Shown here one piece after another: positions 1 through 8,907 of a stretch of 64,000 nt of DNA. The stretch comes from Orlajensenia leifsoniae. GTDB taxonomy: Bacteria; Actinomycetota; Actinomycetes; Actinomycetales; Microbacteriaceae. The DNA lies in assembly GCF_004570845.1 (NCBI RefSeq), contig NZ_SPQZ01000002.1, positions 186,001 to 250,000 on the forward strand, given 5' to 3'. Under the pieces are notes generated by a model. That model was not told the DNA's origin, ran no database searches, and saw only the letters and a list, made by a program, of their open reading frames with translations. A program made the translations under genes and the position numbers. Every line of letters begins with the position of its first letter. Position 1 is the first letter of the stretch.

Positions 1-756
1 CACCTCGCCGCCGTCAAGGCCGACCCGGCCGACTTCGAGGCGAACCCGCAGAAGTACGACGTTCCCGACTCCGTCGTGGGATTCATGGCGGGCGAGCTGG
101 GCGAGCTGCCCGGCGGATGGCCGGAGCCCTTCCGCACCAAGGTCCTCGAGGGCCGCACGGTACGCATCGGAGTTACCGAGCTGACCGACGAGGAGCGTGC
201 GGCCCTCGCCGCCGACAGCACGACGCGACGCGCTGCCCTCAACACCCTTCTGTTCCCCGCGCCGACCCGCCAGTACGAGCAGATCCGGGAGCTGTTCGGC
301 GACCTCTCCGTCGTCGACACCCCCGACTACCTCTACGGCATGCGCCAGGGCGCAGAGCATGTGGTCGAGATCGCCAAGGGCGTGCGCCTCTACGCCGGAC
401 TCGAGGCCATCGGCGAGGCCGATGACAAGGGCATGCGCACCGTCATGACCACGCTCAACGGTCAGCTGCGGCCCGTCTTCGTGCGCGACCGCAGCATCGC
501 CGTCGAGAGCAAGGCGGCCGAGAAGGCCGACGCCAGCCAGCCCGGCCAGGTCGCGGCTCCGTTCTCCGGTGTCGTGACCCTGCAGGTCGAGGCGGGTGCC
601 GAGGTGCAGGCCGGTCAGGCCGTCGCATCCATCGAGGCCATGAAGATGGAGGCGGCCATCACGACCCCCGTCGCGGGTGTGATCGAGCGGGTCGCCATTC
701 CCCGGACGCAGCAGGTGGACGCGGGCGATCTCCTCGTCGTGGTCGTGCCGCGCTAG
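1..756 (+). CDS. pyc: Pyruvate carboxylase, C-terminal part (5' end outside window)
   Basis: The frame is open from base 1 and ends at TAG 754-756, giving the last 251 residues. Pyruvate carboxylase makes oxaloacetate from pyruvate and bicarbonate using ATP and biotin, in the cytosol. The visible part holds the end of the carboxyltransferase/PYC-OADA region and a C-terminal biotinyl domain with the motif EAMKMEA; the biotinylated lysine codon is 643-645. The order (OADA then biotinyl domain at the very end) fits a single-chain actinobacterial Pyc. An alternative is another biotin carboxylase fusion such as oxaloacetate decarboxylase, which is less likely here. A MinD-like gene follows 34 bases downstream. 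Confidence 0.9.
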   Translation, partial: HLAAVKADPADFEANPQKYDVPDSVVGFMAGELGELPGGWPEPFRTKVLEGRTVRIGVTELTDEERAALAADSTTRRAALNTLLFPAPTRQYEQIRELFGDLSVVDTPDYLYGMRQGAEHVVEIAKGVRLYAGLEAIGEADDKGMRTVMTTLNGQLRPVFVRDRSIAVESKAAEKADASQPGQVAAPFSGVVTLQVEAGAEVQAGQAVASIEAMKMEAAITTPVAGVIERVAIPRTQQVDAGDLLVVVVPR

Positions 757-790
757 GCTCGAACGCTGTCCCCCGAAGAAAGAGGCACCA

Positions 791-2089
791 GTGCCACCCA
801 GTGACGACGGACTCGACCTGCGCGCACGCCGTGCTCGCGGGGCCGGAGACGAGTACAACAGCGAGCTCGCGCCGCGTGCCGGCGACGACCTCGCCTCGGC
901 GCTGCCCGAGAGCCTGAGCATCCAGGTCGACCTTCCGCCGGCCCCCCGCCCGGAAGCACCAGACGACGAGGTCGCCGTGGCCATCCCCGAGCGCGCCGTC
1001 AATCCCGGCGTCGTGGCGGAGAGCTCGACCCACTCCGTGCCGATCATGGTGCAGCCCCCGGTCCGGGCGTCCGGTCACCACCGCTCGCAGCTCGAGCCGA
1101 TCGACCGCGACGAGGACGCCGCCGCGAGCTACAGCGGCCAGGGTCCCGAATCTCCCAACATGCTCACGGCCGACCGCCTCATCGAGCCCAACCGACGCAC
1201 CCGTCCGGCGCCCGAGGGTGGCTGGAACCGCTTCCTCTACTCCGCGACGTTCCACACGGTGAACCGCGGCGACTCGCGCCGGGTGCTCGCTCGCAAGGAG
1301 CTCGACGCCCGCATCCAGCGGCAGTTTTCCGGTGGAACCCGGTTCGTGCCCGTGCTCACCCGCAAGGGCGGGGTCGGCAAGACCACTGTCACGGCACTGC
1401 TGGGCATGGCTCTGGCCGACGCCCGTGAAGACCGCACCATCGCCATCGACGCGAACCCCGACAGGGGAACGCTCTCCGAGCGCATCACGCGTCAGACCCG
1501 CTCGACCGTGCGGGACGTCGTGAACAAGGCCCCGTCGATCGGCGGGTTCACCGACTTCTCGGCCCTGGTGTCGCGCGACGAGACGCGCCTCGACATTCTC
1601 GCCTCCGACACCGACCCGATGCTGAGCGAGGCCTTCGACGCCGATGACTACAACGTCGTCGCCGATCTCTCGGCCCGGTTCTATTCGATGGTGCTGACGG
1701 ACTGCGGAACCGGCATCGTCCACTCGGTCATGCGGGCCACCCTGCAGCGAGCCGACTCCATCGTCATCGTGTCCGGCGGCAGCGTCGACGAGGCCCGGCT
1801 GGCGTCGGAGACCCTCACCTGGCTCGAGGCCAACGGCTACGGAGACCTCGTGCGCAACGCCATCGTCGCCCTCAACACGGCGACGCAGGGCACGAACCTC
1901 GTCAAGCTCGAGGAGATCGAGACGCACTTCCAGTCCCGGGTGCGCGAGATCGTGCGCATTCCGTACGACCCCGTGCTGGCCGCCGGCTCGGTCATCCACT
2001 GGAAGGACCTCAAGCCCCTCACCCGCCACTCAGCCCGTGTCCTCGCCGCCCTCGTGGTCGAGGGCCTGCCCGTCGACCGCGCCATCTGA
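791..2089 (+). CDS. MinD/ParA family P-loop ATPase, EspI-like
   Basis: 432 residues from a GTG start with a purine-rich AGAAAGAGG ahead of it. The first about 140 residues are acidic, proline-rich and probably disordered. A short conserved block beginning GGWNRFLYSATF (about 143-155) precedes the deviant Walker A motif KGGVGKTT at 192-199, followed by AIDANPDRGTL and a later LTDCGTG motif, as in ParA/MinD ATPases. The arrangement of disordered N-terminus, aromatic linker and MinD core resembles EspI/Rv3876-type proteins of type VII secretion loci, but no WXG100 or EccC gene is visible here. It sits between pyc and def on the same strand. Partner and cargo are unknown. Confidence 0.75.
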   Translation: MPPSDDGLDLRARRARGAGDEYNSELAPRAGDDLASALPESLSIQVDLPPAPRPEAPDDEVAVAIPERAVNPGVVAESSTHSVPIMVQPPVRASGHHRSQLEPIDRDEDAAASYSGQGPESPNMLTADRLIEPNRRTRPAPEGGWNRFLYSATFHTVNRGDSRRVLARKELDARIQRQFSGGTRFVPVLTRKGGVGKTTVTALLGMALADAREDRTIAIDANPDRGTLSERITRQTRSTVRDVVNKAPSIGGFTDFSALVSRDETRLDILASDTDPMLSEAFDADDYNVVADLSARFYSMVLTDCGTGIVHSVMRATLQRADSIVIVSGGSVDEARLASETLTWLEANGYGDLVRNAIVALNTATQGTNLVKLEEIETHFQSRVREIVRIPYDPVLAAGSVIHWKDLKPLTRHSARVLAALVVEGLPVDRAI

Positions 2090-2113
2090 CGCGGCCTGTC
2101 CCAGAAGAAGACC

Positions 2114-2605
2114 ATGACCGACCGCACCATCCGCCTGTTCGGCGACCCCGTCCTGAAGACGGTCTCGAGCGAGATCGTCACGATCGACGACGGCATCCGC
2201 TCGCTCGTGCAGGATCTCATCGACAGCGTCAAGCTTCCCGGTCGCGCCGGCGTGGCCGCTGCGCAGATCGGCGTGAACCTGCGCGCCTTCAGCTACAACG
2301 TCGACGGCGAGGTGGGCTACATCATCAATCCGGTGCTCACCGAGCTGTCGGGGGAGCGCGAGCTGGTCGACGAGGGCTGCCTCTCGGTGCCCGGCCTCTG
2401 GTATCCGACGATGCGCTACCCGTTCGCCCGCGCCGAGGGCATCGACCTCGACGGCAGGCCGATCGAGCTCAGCGGCTCCGGCCTCATGGCGCAGGCGCTG
2501 CAGCACGAGACCGATCACCTCGACGGCCTGCTCTATCTCGATCGGCTCGACAAGCCGAACCGGCGCTCGGCCATGAAGGAAGTCCGCGAGAGCACCTGGT
2601 TCTGA
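2114..2605 (+). CDS. def: Peptide deformylase
   Basis: 163 residues from ATG; the upstream AAGAAG can serve as a ribosome binding site. It removes the N-formyl group from nascent proteins. The three family motifs are present: GVAAAQIGV (46-54), EGCLS with metal-ligand Cys89, and HETDH (131-135), which supplies two histidine ligands and the catalytic glutamate. Length is close to that of bacterial deformylases. It follows the MinD-like gene by 24 bases and is probably cotranscribed with it. Confidence 0.93.
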   Translation: MTDRTIRLFGDPVLKTVSSEIVTIDDGIRSLVQDLIDSVKLPGRAGVAAAQIGVNLRAFSYNVDGEVGYIINPVLTELSGERELVDEGCLSVPGLWYPTMRYPFARAEGIDLDGRPIELSGSGLMAQALQHETDHLDGLLYLDRLDKPNRRSAMKEVRESTWF

Positions 2606-2615
2606 CCCGCTGAGA

Positions 2616-2661
2616 ACGGATGCCGCCCTCGCCGAGGTGGAGGCCCCGGCGCGCCATCCGT
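2616..2661. terminator. Possible terminator between convergent def and NIPSNAP genes
   Basis: Inverted arms ACGGATG (2616-2622) and CATCCGT (2655-2661) bracket a GC-rich loop with further GCC/GGC pairing. There is no T-tract. The position between two convergent genes is the main support. Confidence 0.3.
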
Positions 2662-2966
2662 CACTCGAAGACCGGCGTGAGGAAGCGGCGCTCGTAGCGG
2701 CGGATGCACTGCGTGTCGCGGGCCAGCTGCCACGCCTCCTGACACTCCGGGTCTGACATCGACGCGGTGCGGTAGACCTCGTACTCGGCCAGCGACGGGA
2801 AGGTGAACAGCGCGAAGGCCTCGTCGCTGTCGCCCTCGCTCGGCATGAAGTAGCCGTGGTGGTCTCCGCCGAGCTTCTCGACCAGGCGGATCCAGGCGCG
2901 GCCGTACGCGGTGAAGTCGTCGAGCTTGTCGGGGTCGATCTCGTAGCGCAGGTGGATGGTGATCAT
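2661..2966 (-). CDS. NIPSNAP family protein
   Basis: 101 residues from ATG at 2966, preceded on the minus strand by GAGGAGACGAC, a good ribosome binding site. The sequence has the layout of NIPSNAP/ferredoxin-like alpha-beta barrel proteins: an N-terminal strand starting MITIHLRYEI, a helix with LDDFTAYGRAWIRLVEKLGG, then HHGYFMPSEGDSDEAFALFTF. Bacterial members are mostly of unknown role; some act as small dimeric barrels. It lies 28 bases downstream of a GNAT gene on the same strand and probably shares its transcript. Confidence 0.75.
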   Translation of the reverse strand: MITIHLRYEIDPDKLDDFTAYGRAWIRLVEKLGGDHHGYFMPSEGDSDEAFALFTFPSLAEYEVYRTASMSDPECQEAWQLARDTQCIRRYERRFLTPVFE

Positions 2967-2994
2967 GGTCGTCTCCTCTTTCGGTGGTGGGTCG

Positions 2995-3450
2995 TCAGAT
3001 GGACAGGGTGTACCGCTGCTTGCCGCTCCGGGTGGCGCCGGTGCGGTCGTAGAAGCGGATGGCGCCCTCGTTCCAGTCGGGGGTCTGCCAGCGCATCTCG
3101 GTCGCGCCGAGCTCGCCGGCCAGATCGCGCAAGGCGTCGACCAGCAGCCCGCCGAGTCCGGCTCCCCGGGCGGCCGGACGCAGGAACAGGCAGTCCATGT
3201 GCAGGAACTCGGCGCCCTGCCAGGTCGAGGCCTCGAGGCTCGCCGTGACGTAGCCGACGATGTCGTCGCCCGCAGCGCCCACGAAGGCGTACAGCCGCGG
3301 CATCGAACCGAACAGCAGCCGTGAGAGTCCGTCGGCCAGGTCGGACGGCGGCGGCGCCGCGCGCTCGTACTCGGCGTGCTCGCGGATGAGAACGATCAGC
3401 TCGGGGAGGTCTGCGGGCACGGCGGCACGCACGGCGACTGACAGGGGCAT
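2995..3450 (-). CDS. GNAT family N-acetyltransferase
   Basis: Predicted acetyl-CoA-dependent N-acetyltransferase of about 151 residues. Motif A is visible as RPAARGAGLGGLLVDAL (acetyl-CoA pyrophosphate loop), with a C-terminal WNEGAIRFYDRTGA block typical of the family and similar to diamine acetyltransferase-like members. I chose ATG at 3450 because the family fold starts right there (SVAVRAAVPADLPELI); an upstream in-frame GTG at 3510 adds 20 low-complexity residues with no better ribosome binding site. The substrate cannot be told from sequence. Confidence 0.8.
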   Translation of the reverse strand: MPLSVAVRAAVPADLPELIVLIREHAEYERAAPPPSDLADGLSRLLFGSMPRLYAFVGAAGDDIVGYVTASLEASTWQGAEFLHMDCLFLRPAARGAGLGGLLVDALRDLAGELGATEMRWQTPDWNEGAIRFYDRTGATRSGKQRYTLSI

Positions 3451-3568
3451 GGGAGACACTCTGCTCGCTGCACGCCGCTCTGCGGCATCCGCCGACGGCG
3501 TGGCAGCCACGGTGTCAGGATCTGGTGCCGACTTTGGCAGGATCCGGATGCCGCTCCCGCTGCCGTGG

Positions 3569-3606
3569 ACGACGAAGGCCCCGGACGCATCCGGGGCCTT
3601 CGTCGT
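3569..3606. terminator. Strong hairpin terminator downstream of the fadD gene
   Basis: A perfect 17-base-pair stem, left arm 3569-3585 and right arm 3590-3606, closes on a CGCA loop. The arms contain GAAGGCCCCGG and CCGGGGCCTTC and end in CGTCGT. It lies just past the end of the minus-strand acyl-CoA ligase gene. The same GGGCCTTCGTCGT tail occurs in the hairpin after tRNA-Gly. Confidence 0.8.
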
Positions 3607-3620
3607 ACGGGGACGGGACG

Positions 3621-5447
3621 TCAGCCCGCGAGGCTGATGCCCGTGGTCGCCGGTGCTCCCGCGTACATCTCGTCGATCACGTCGGCGAAGTCGGCGAGGA
3701 TGACGTTGCGCTTGATGCTGAGCTTGGGCGTGAGGTGCCCGCTCTCCTCGGTGAGGTCGATGGCCAGCACCTGGAACTTGCGGATCGACTCGGCCCGCGA
3801 CACGTTCTCGTTCGCCACGTCGATGGCTCGCTGGATCTCCGCGATGACGACGGGGTTGACCGCAGCCTCGGTGACGGTCATCGCCGCATCCTCACCGGCG
3901 TTGTTCAGCCAGACCGGGAGCATCTCGGGGTCGAGGGTCACCAGGGCGGAGATGAACGGCCGGCGGTCGCCGACGACGATCACCTGTCCGACGAGGGGAT
4001 TCGCACGGATGGGATCCTCGAGCGCGGCCGGGGCGACGTTCTTGCCGCCGGCGGTGACGATGATCTCCTTCTTGCGGCCGGTGATGGTGAGGAAGCCGTC
4101 GGCGTCGAGGGCTCCGATGTCGCCCGTGTGCAGCCAGCCGTCCTTGAGGGCGGCATCCGTCGCCTCGGGGTTCTTCCAGTAGCCCTCGAAGACGTTGACG
4201 CCCTTGACGAGGATCTCGCCGTCCTCCTCGATGCGGATCGAGACACCGGGCAGTGCGGGTCCGACGGTGCCGATCTTCGACTTCGCGGGGCGGTTGACCG
4301 TGGCAGGAGCCGTGGTCTCGGTGAGGCCGTAGCCCTCGAGGATGGTGATGCCCAGTGAGTGGTAGAAGTGCCCGAGGCGGGCGCCGAGTGGTGCCGATCC
4401 CGAGACCGCGTACTTCACGCGACCGCCGAGGGCGGTGCGGAGCTTCGAGAAGACGAGCTTGTCGTACACGGCGAACTTGATCTTCATGCCGAGCGGGATC
4501 TTCGTGCCCTCCTCGAGTGCCTTCGAGTGGGCGATGGCGACGTCGGCCGCGGCACGGAAGATCTTGCCCTTGCCGCCGGTCTCGGCCTTCTGCTCCGACA
4601 CGTTGTAGACCTTCTCGAACACCCGGGGGACCGCGAGCAGGAAGGTCGGCTTGAAGCTCTCCATCGACGGCAGCAGGAAACGAGTGTCGGGCTGGTGGCC
4701 CACGTTCACTCCGGCGTGCACGGACAGTACGGCGATGAGTCGGGCGAAGACGTGGGCGGTGGTGATGAACAGCAGCGTCGAGGCATCCTCCAGCACCTCG
4801 CCGAGGCCGAGGCGGGCGTTGCGGCTGGTCTCCACGAAGTTCGAGTGCGTGAGCACGCAGCCGCGCGGCTTGCCGGTGGAGCCCGACGTGTAGATCAGGG
4901 TGGCGATGTCGGAGCCCACGGCGAGATTGCGGCGACGCTCGATCTCGGCATCCGGAACATCGACGCCCTGGGCGACCAGCTTGTCGAGGTCGCCGAGATC
5001 GATCTGCCAGACGTTCTGGATGAGCGGGAGCTCGGGGTGCACCTCGTCGAAGCGGGCGAAGTTGTCCGCGGTCTCGACGATGAGCGAGATGGCACCGGAG
5101 TCGGAGAGGTTCCAGCGGATCTGGCTGGGGGAGCTCGTCTCGTAGACCGGGACCAGCACGCCGCCGGCGAACCACATGGCGAAGTCCACCAGGGTCCACT
5201 CGTAGCGGGTCTTCGACATCAGACCGACCTTGTCGCCGGGCTGGATGCCTGCGGCGACGAAGCCCTTGGCGAGGGCGACCACCTGGGCGTGGAACTCCCG
5301 CGTGGTGATGGGGGACCAGCCGCCATCCTTCGTCGGGGTGGAGAAGAGCACGGCATCCGGAGCCTCGGCGAGCCGACCGATCAACAGGTCGGTCGTGTTG
5401 GCGTCGGGGTCCGCTGGACTGAGGGCGGGCGCGTCGAACTGGTTCAC
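3621..5447 (-). CDS. fadD: Long-chain fatty acid-CoA ligase (FadD15 type)
   Basis: 608 residues from a GTG start with GGAGATACC just upstream. It belongs to the AMP-forming adenylating enzymes: fatty acid plus ATP plus CoA gives acyl-CoA. The P-loop-like motif YTSGSTGKPRGC, the A5 motif GYGLTETTAP, and the A7-A8 motifs GWLHTGDIG and TGRKKEII are all present, and the order and length match the long-chain ligases near the aroG/plsC region of other actinobacteria. Chain length preference is inferred only. It is divergent from the glucokinase gene. Confidence 0.9.
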   Translation of the reverse strand: MNQFDAPALSPADPDANTTDLLIGRLAEAPDAVLFSTPTKDGGWSPITTREFHAQVVALAKGFVAAGIQPGDKVGLMSKTRYEWTLVDFAMWFAGGVLVPVYETSSPSQIRWNLSDSGAISLIVETADNFARFDEVHPELPLIQNVWQIDLGDLDKLVAQGVDVPDAEIERRRNLAVGSDIATLIYTSGSTGKPRGCVLTHSNFVETSRNARLGLGEVLEDASTLLFITTAHVFARLIAVLSVHAGVNVGHQPDTRFLLPSMESFKPTFLLAVPRVFEKVYNVSEQKAETGGKGKIFRAAADVAIAHSKALEEGTKIPLGMKIKFAVYDKLVFSKLRTALGGRVKYAVSGSAPLGARLGHFYHSLGITILEGYGLTETTAPATVNRPAKSKIGTVGPALPGVSIRIEEDGEILVKGVNVFEGYWKNPEATDAALKDGWLHTGDIGALDADGFLTITGRKKEIIVTAGGKNVAPAALEDPIRANPLVGQVIVVGDRRPFISALVTLDPEMLPVWLNNAGEDAAMTVTEAAVNPVVIAEIQRAIDVANENVSRAESIRKFQVLAIDLTEESGHLTPKLSIKRNVILADFADVIDEMYAGAPATTGISLAG

Positions 5448-5625
5448 GGTATCTCCTTCGGCACCGGGTGGTCACGGATTCCTCACGGTGTCGGCGACGG
5501 TGCCGAATCGGGAGGGGAACGTCTCCGGTAGAACTTGTTGCATACACTCTACGTGGTGCATTGTGCGGCCTCCGTGCTGGCAGCGCCGCGTCATCCACCC
5601 CCCTTCCGCCCGAAAGGTCACCAGC

Positions 5626-6570
5626 GTGCAGGCAATCGGAATCGACATCGGCGGCACCAAGGTCGCCGGAGCCCTCGTCGACGAGTTCGGGACCATCGTG
5701 CGCAGCGAGCGGGTGCCCACCCCGACCGATACCGCCGCCCTCGAAGACGTCGTCGTCGAGATGATCCGTGCGCTGTCGGACGGCGAGACCGTCGCGGCAG
5801 CGGGTGTCGCCGCCGCGGGCTTCATCGACGCCGCCCAGTCCACCGTCTACTACGCGCCGAACATCAACTGGCGCAACGAACCCCTGCGCGAGAAGCTCGA
5901 GGCGCGCGTCGCCCTGCCCGTCTTCATCGAGAACGACGCCAACGCCGCGGGCTGGGCCGAGTTCCGCTACGGCGCCGGGCGCCTCTATTCCGACATGGTG
6001 ACCCTCACGATCGGCACCGGAGTCGGCGGAGCCATCGTCGTCGGCGACCGCCTGCTGCGCGGCGGTTTCGGCGCCGGAGCCGAGATCGGCCACATGCGCG
6101 TCGTTCCCGACGGCCTGCCCTGCGGATGCGGTGCTCGCGGCTGCATCGAGCAGTACGGTTCCGGCCGTGCCCTGCTGCGCTTCGCCAACGAGCTGGCCAC
6201 GGCCGGCGGCATCGGTCAGACCCTGGCGGACGTGCGGGATCGCAACAACGGCCTGACGGGCGAGCTGCTGAGCGAACTCATCACCGCGGGGGACCCCGGC
6301 GCTCACGCCGCCCTCCGTACCCTCGGCCACTGGCTCGGGCAGGCCGCGGCCAGCCTCTCGGCGGTCCTCGACCCGCAGGTCTTCGTGTTCGGCGGCGGGG
6401 TGGCTGCAGCAGGCGACGTGCTGCTCGACCCCATCCGCTCGGCCTACGTCGACCACCTGCCCGCACGCGGGTACCACCCGGAGCCCGATTTCCTGATCGC
6501 CGAGCTCGTCAACGACGCCGGCGTCGTCGGCGCCGCCGATCTCGCCCGCATCAGCGCCACCGGCGTCTGA
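5626..6570 (+). CDS. glk: ROK family glucokinase
   Basis: 314 residues from GTG at 5626, preceded by CGAAAGG. A longer open frame upstream overlaps fadD antisense and was not used, because the ROK fold begins at the chosen start with the phosphate-binding motif GIDIGGTKVAG. The zinc-binding ROK signature CGCGARGCIEQYGSG and the catalytic block IENDANAAGWAEF are present. It phosphorylates glucose with ATP in the cytosol; polyphosphate use cannot be excluded, although no polyphosphate-specific feature was noted. Length matches Streptomyces-type GlkA. Confidence 0.88.
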   Translation: MQAIGIDIGGTKVAGALVDEFGTIVRSERVPTPTDTAALEDVVVEMIRALSDGETVAAAGVAAAGFIDAAQSTVYYAPNINWRNEPLREKLEARVALPVFIENDANAAGWAEFRYGAGRLYSDMVTLTIGTGVGGAIVVGDRLLRGGFGAGAEIGHMRVVPDGLPCGCGARGCIEQYGSGRALLRFANELATAGGIGQTLADVRDRNNGLTGELLSELITAGDPGAHAALRTLGHWLGQAAASLSAVLDPQVFVFGGGVAAAGDVLLDPIRSAYVDHLPARGYHPEPDFLIAELVNDAGVVGAADLARISATGV

Positions 6571-6582
6571 GGTACCGACGTT

Positions 6583-6610
6583 GCCGCCTTCCGCCCGTGC
6601 GGAGGGCGGC
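6583..6610 (+). terminator. Hairpin terminator after glucokinase gene
   Basis: Arms GCCGCCTTCCGC (6583-6594) and GCGGAGGGCGGC (6599-6610) form a 12-pair stem with one G-U pair around a CCGT loop. There is no T-tract. It separates glk from the promoter-like TAGGCT before plsC. Confidence 0.55.
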
Positions 6611-6613
6611 CAC

Positions 6614-6619
6614 TAGGCT
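6614..6619 (+). promoter_or_regulatory. Candidate -10 box for plsC
   Basis: TAGGCT matches the TANNNT pattern seen at many starts in this window and follows directly after the glk hairpin. It is 18 bases before the ATG, leaving room for the GAGGAG ribosome binding site. No clear -35 is visible. Confidence 0.45.
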
Positions 6620-6637
6620 GATGGCTCGAGGAGTCGC

Positions 6638-7327
6638 ATGTTCTATTGGGTGATGAAGCACATCGTGGTGGGTCCACTCGTGCTCGGCATCTTCCGACCC
6701 TGGGTCGTCGGGCTCGAGAAGGTTCCCGAGAACGGCGCCGTGATCATGGCGGGCAACCACCTCTCCTTCATCGACTCGATCTTCCTGCCGCTCATCATGA
6801 GGCGGCGCATGGTGTTCCTCGCCAAGAGCGAGTACTTCACGGGCACCGGCCTCAAGGGCTGGTTCACCCGCACCTTCCTCACCGCCGCCGGGCAGCTGCC
6901 GATCGACCGGTCGGGCGGCAAGGCCTCCGAGGCGTCGCTGAACACCGGCCTCGCCGTGCTCGGAGAGGGCACCATCCTCGGCATCTACCCCGAGGGCACG
7001 CGCAGCCCTGACGCCCGTCTCTACCGCGGTCGCACCGGAGTCGCCCGCATGGTGCTCGAGGCCGGGGTTCCCCTCGTTCCCGTCGTCATGGTGGACACCG
7101 AGAAGGTCATGCCCATCGGCACCCGCGTTCCCCGCATCCGTCGCGTCGGGGTCATCTTCGGCGAGCCGCTCGACTTCTCCCGGTTCGAGGGGCTCGAGGG
7201 CGACCGCTTCGTGTTGCGCAGTGTGACCGACGAGATCATGTACGAACTCGGGCGCCTGAGCGGTCAGGAATACGTCGACGTCTACGCCAGTTCCGTGAAG
7301 GAGAAGCGAGCCGGCCTTTCGCGCTAG
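6638..7327 (+). CDS. plsC: 1-acyl-sn-glycerol-3-phosphate acyltransferase
   Basis: 229 residues from ATG with GAGGAG upstream. It acylates lysophosphatidic acid to phosphatidic acid at the membrane in phospholipid synthesis. The catalytic HX4D motif is NHLSFID (His41, Asp46) and the phosphate-binding motif is EGTRS (119-123), within YPEGTRS. Neighbouring fadD and aroG genes occur in the same region in mycobacteria (Rv2182c area), which supports orthology. Confidence 0.92.
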   Translation: MFYWVMKHIVVGPLVLGIFRPWVVGLEKVPENGAVIMAGNHLSFIDSIFLPLIMRRRMVFLAKSEYFTGTGLKGWFTRTFLTAAGQLPIDRSGGKASEASLNTGLAVLGEGTILGIYPEGTRSPDARLYRGRTGVARMVLEAGVPLVPVVMVDTEKVMPIGTRVPRIRRVGVIFGEPLDFSRFEGLEGDRFVLRSVTDEIMYELGRLSGQEYVDVYASSVKEKRAGLSR

Positions 7328-7386
7328 GCTTGCCCGAACCGTGCCCTGGCACGGATCCGCCCTTCTCGATTAAGGAATTCACCAGC

Positions 7387-8757
7387 GTGTCAGACCCCAC
7401 CGAACCTGTTGTGCTCGCAGCCACGTCGGTCATCGAGGGTCTCGACTATTGGCGTGAGCTGCCCATCAAGCAGCAGCCATCGTGGCCCGACGCGGATGCC
7501 GCGGCTGCGGCATCGACCCAGATCGCGGCCCTGCCGCCGCTCGTGTTCGCGGGCGAGGTCGACATCCTGCGCGATCGCCTCGCGGCTGCAGCACGCGGAG
7601 AGGCGTTCCTGCTGCAGGGAGGCGACTGTGCCGAGACCTTCGCCGGCGCCACGGCCGACCAGATCCGCAACAGGGTGAAGACCGTGCTGCAGATGGCCGT
7701 CGTGCTCACCTACGGCGCCTCGATGCCCGTCGTGAAGATGGGCCGCATGGCCGGCCAGTTCGCCAAGCCGCGTTCGAGTGACAGCGAGACGCGCAACGGC
7801 GTCACGCTGCCCGCCTACCGCGGCGACATCGTGAACGGCTACGACTTCACGCCGGAGTCGCGCGCCGCCGACCCCGCCCGCCTCGTGCAGGGCTACCACA
7901 CGGCCGCGTCGACGCTGAACCTCATCCGTGCCTTCACCCAGGGCGGCTTCGCCGACCTCCGTCAGGTGCACAGCTGGAACAAGGGCTTCGCCGCGAACCC
8001 GGCCAACCAGCGCTACGAGGGCATGGCCGGCGAGATCGACCGGGCCGTGCGCTTCATGGAGGCCTGCGGAGCCGACTTCGAAGCGATGAAGCGCACCGAG
8101 TTCTACACCGGCCACGAGGGCCTGCTGATGGACTACGAGCGCCCGATGACGCGGATCGACTCCCGCACCGGCACGCCGTACAACACCTCGTCGCACTTCA
8201 TCTGGATCGGCGAGCGCACCCGTGACCTCGACGGCGCCCACGTCGACTTCCTCTCGCGCGTGCGCAACCCGATCGGTGTCAAGCTCGGCCCCACGACGAC
8301 CCCCGACGACATGCTCGCCCTGGTCGACAAGCTCGACCCGAACCGCGAGCCCGGTCGCCTCACCTTCATCACGCGCATGGGTGCCGGCAGGATCCGCGAG
8401 GCCCTGCCACCGCTGCTCGAGGCGATCAAGGCCAGCGACGCGCAGCCGCTGTGGGTCACCGACCCGATGCACGGCAACGGCCTCACCACGCCGCTCGGCT
8501 ACAAGACGCGTCGTTTCGACGACGTCGTCGACGAGGTCAAGGGCTTCTTCGAGGCGCACCGGGCCGCCGGCACGCACCCGGGCGGCATCCACGTGGAGCT
8601 CACGGGCGACGACGTCACCGAGTGCCTGGGCGGATCGGAGCACATCGACGAGGCCGACCTCGCGACGCGCTACGAGTCGCTCTGCGACCCGCGCCTCAAC
8701 CACATGCAGTCGCTCGAGCTCGCGTTCCTCGTGGCCGAGGAGCTCTCCCACCGCTGA
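7387..8757 (+). CDS. aroG: 3-deoxy-7-phosphoheptulonate synthase, class II
   Basis: 456 residues from GTG at 7387, preceded by TAAGGAAT. It condenses phosphoenolpyruvate and erythrose 4-phosphate, the first step of the shikimate pathway. It is a class II (plant/actinobacterial) enzyme: motifs LLQGGDCAETFAG, KMGRMAGQFAKPRS, the metal-binding HGNG and LTGDDVTECLGG are all clear, and the length is typical. A longer in-frame start at 7330 would overlap the upstream region without a ribosome binding site. It converges on the PASTA kinase gene. Confidence 0.95.
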   Translation: MSDPTEPVVLAATSVIEGLDYWRELPIKQQPSWPDADAAAAASTQIAALPPLVFAGEVDILRDRLAAAARGEAFLLQGGDCAETFAGATADQIRNRVKTVLQMAVVLTYGASMPVVKMGRMAGQFAKPRSSDSETRNGVTLPAYRGDIVNGYDFTPESRAADPARLVQGYHTAASTLNLIRAFTQGGFADLRQVHSWNKGFAANPANQRYEGMAGEIDRAVRFMEACGADFEAMKRTEFYTGHEGLLMDYERPMTRIDSRTGTPYNTSSHFIWIGERTRDLDGAHVDFLSRVRNPIGVKLGPTTTPDDMLALVDKLDPNREPGRLTFITRMGAGRIREALPPLLEAIKASDAQPLWVTDPMHGNGLTTPLGYKTRRFDDVVDEVKGFFEAHRAAGTHPGGIHVELTGDDVTECLGGSEHIDEADLATRYESLCDPRLNHMQSLELAFLVAEELSHR

Positions 8758-8768
8758 GCCGCCCGCTC

Positions 8769-8800
8769 GCTCCCGTGTCCGCCCGCAGAGGCACGGGAGC
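8769..8800. terminator. Bidirectional terminator between aroG and the kinase gene
   Basis: Perfect 9-base arms GCTCCCGTG (8769-8777) and CACGGGAGC (8792-8800) lie in the gap between the two convergent genes, with further GCTCGC/GCGAGC pairing outside. No T-tract is present. Confidence 0.55.
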
Positions 8801-8907
8801 GCAGCGAGCGCGCCGAAGGGCACAACGAGCGCGCTTCCTCACATGCGCTTCGGCGCCGAATGCGTCGCGGCCGTCAGCGCGCGGGACACAGTCGACTCGC
8901 GGAACCC

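Noticed and set aside
5535-5548. TTGTTG and TACACT upstream of glk as a promoter
   Set aside because: The two hexamers are only 2 bases apart, so they cannot be a -35/-10 pair.
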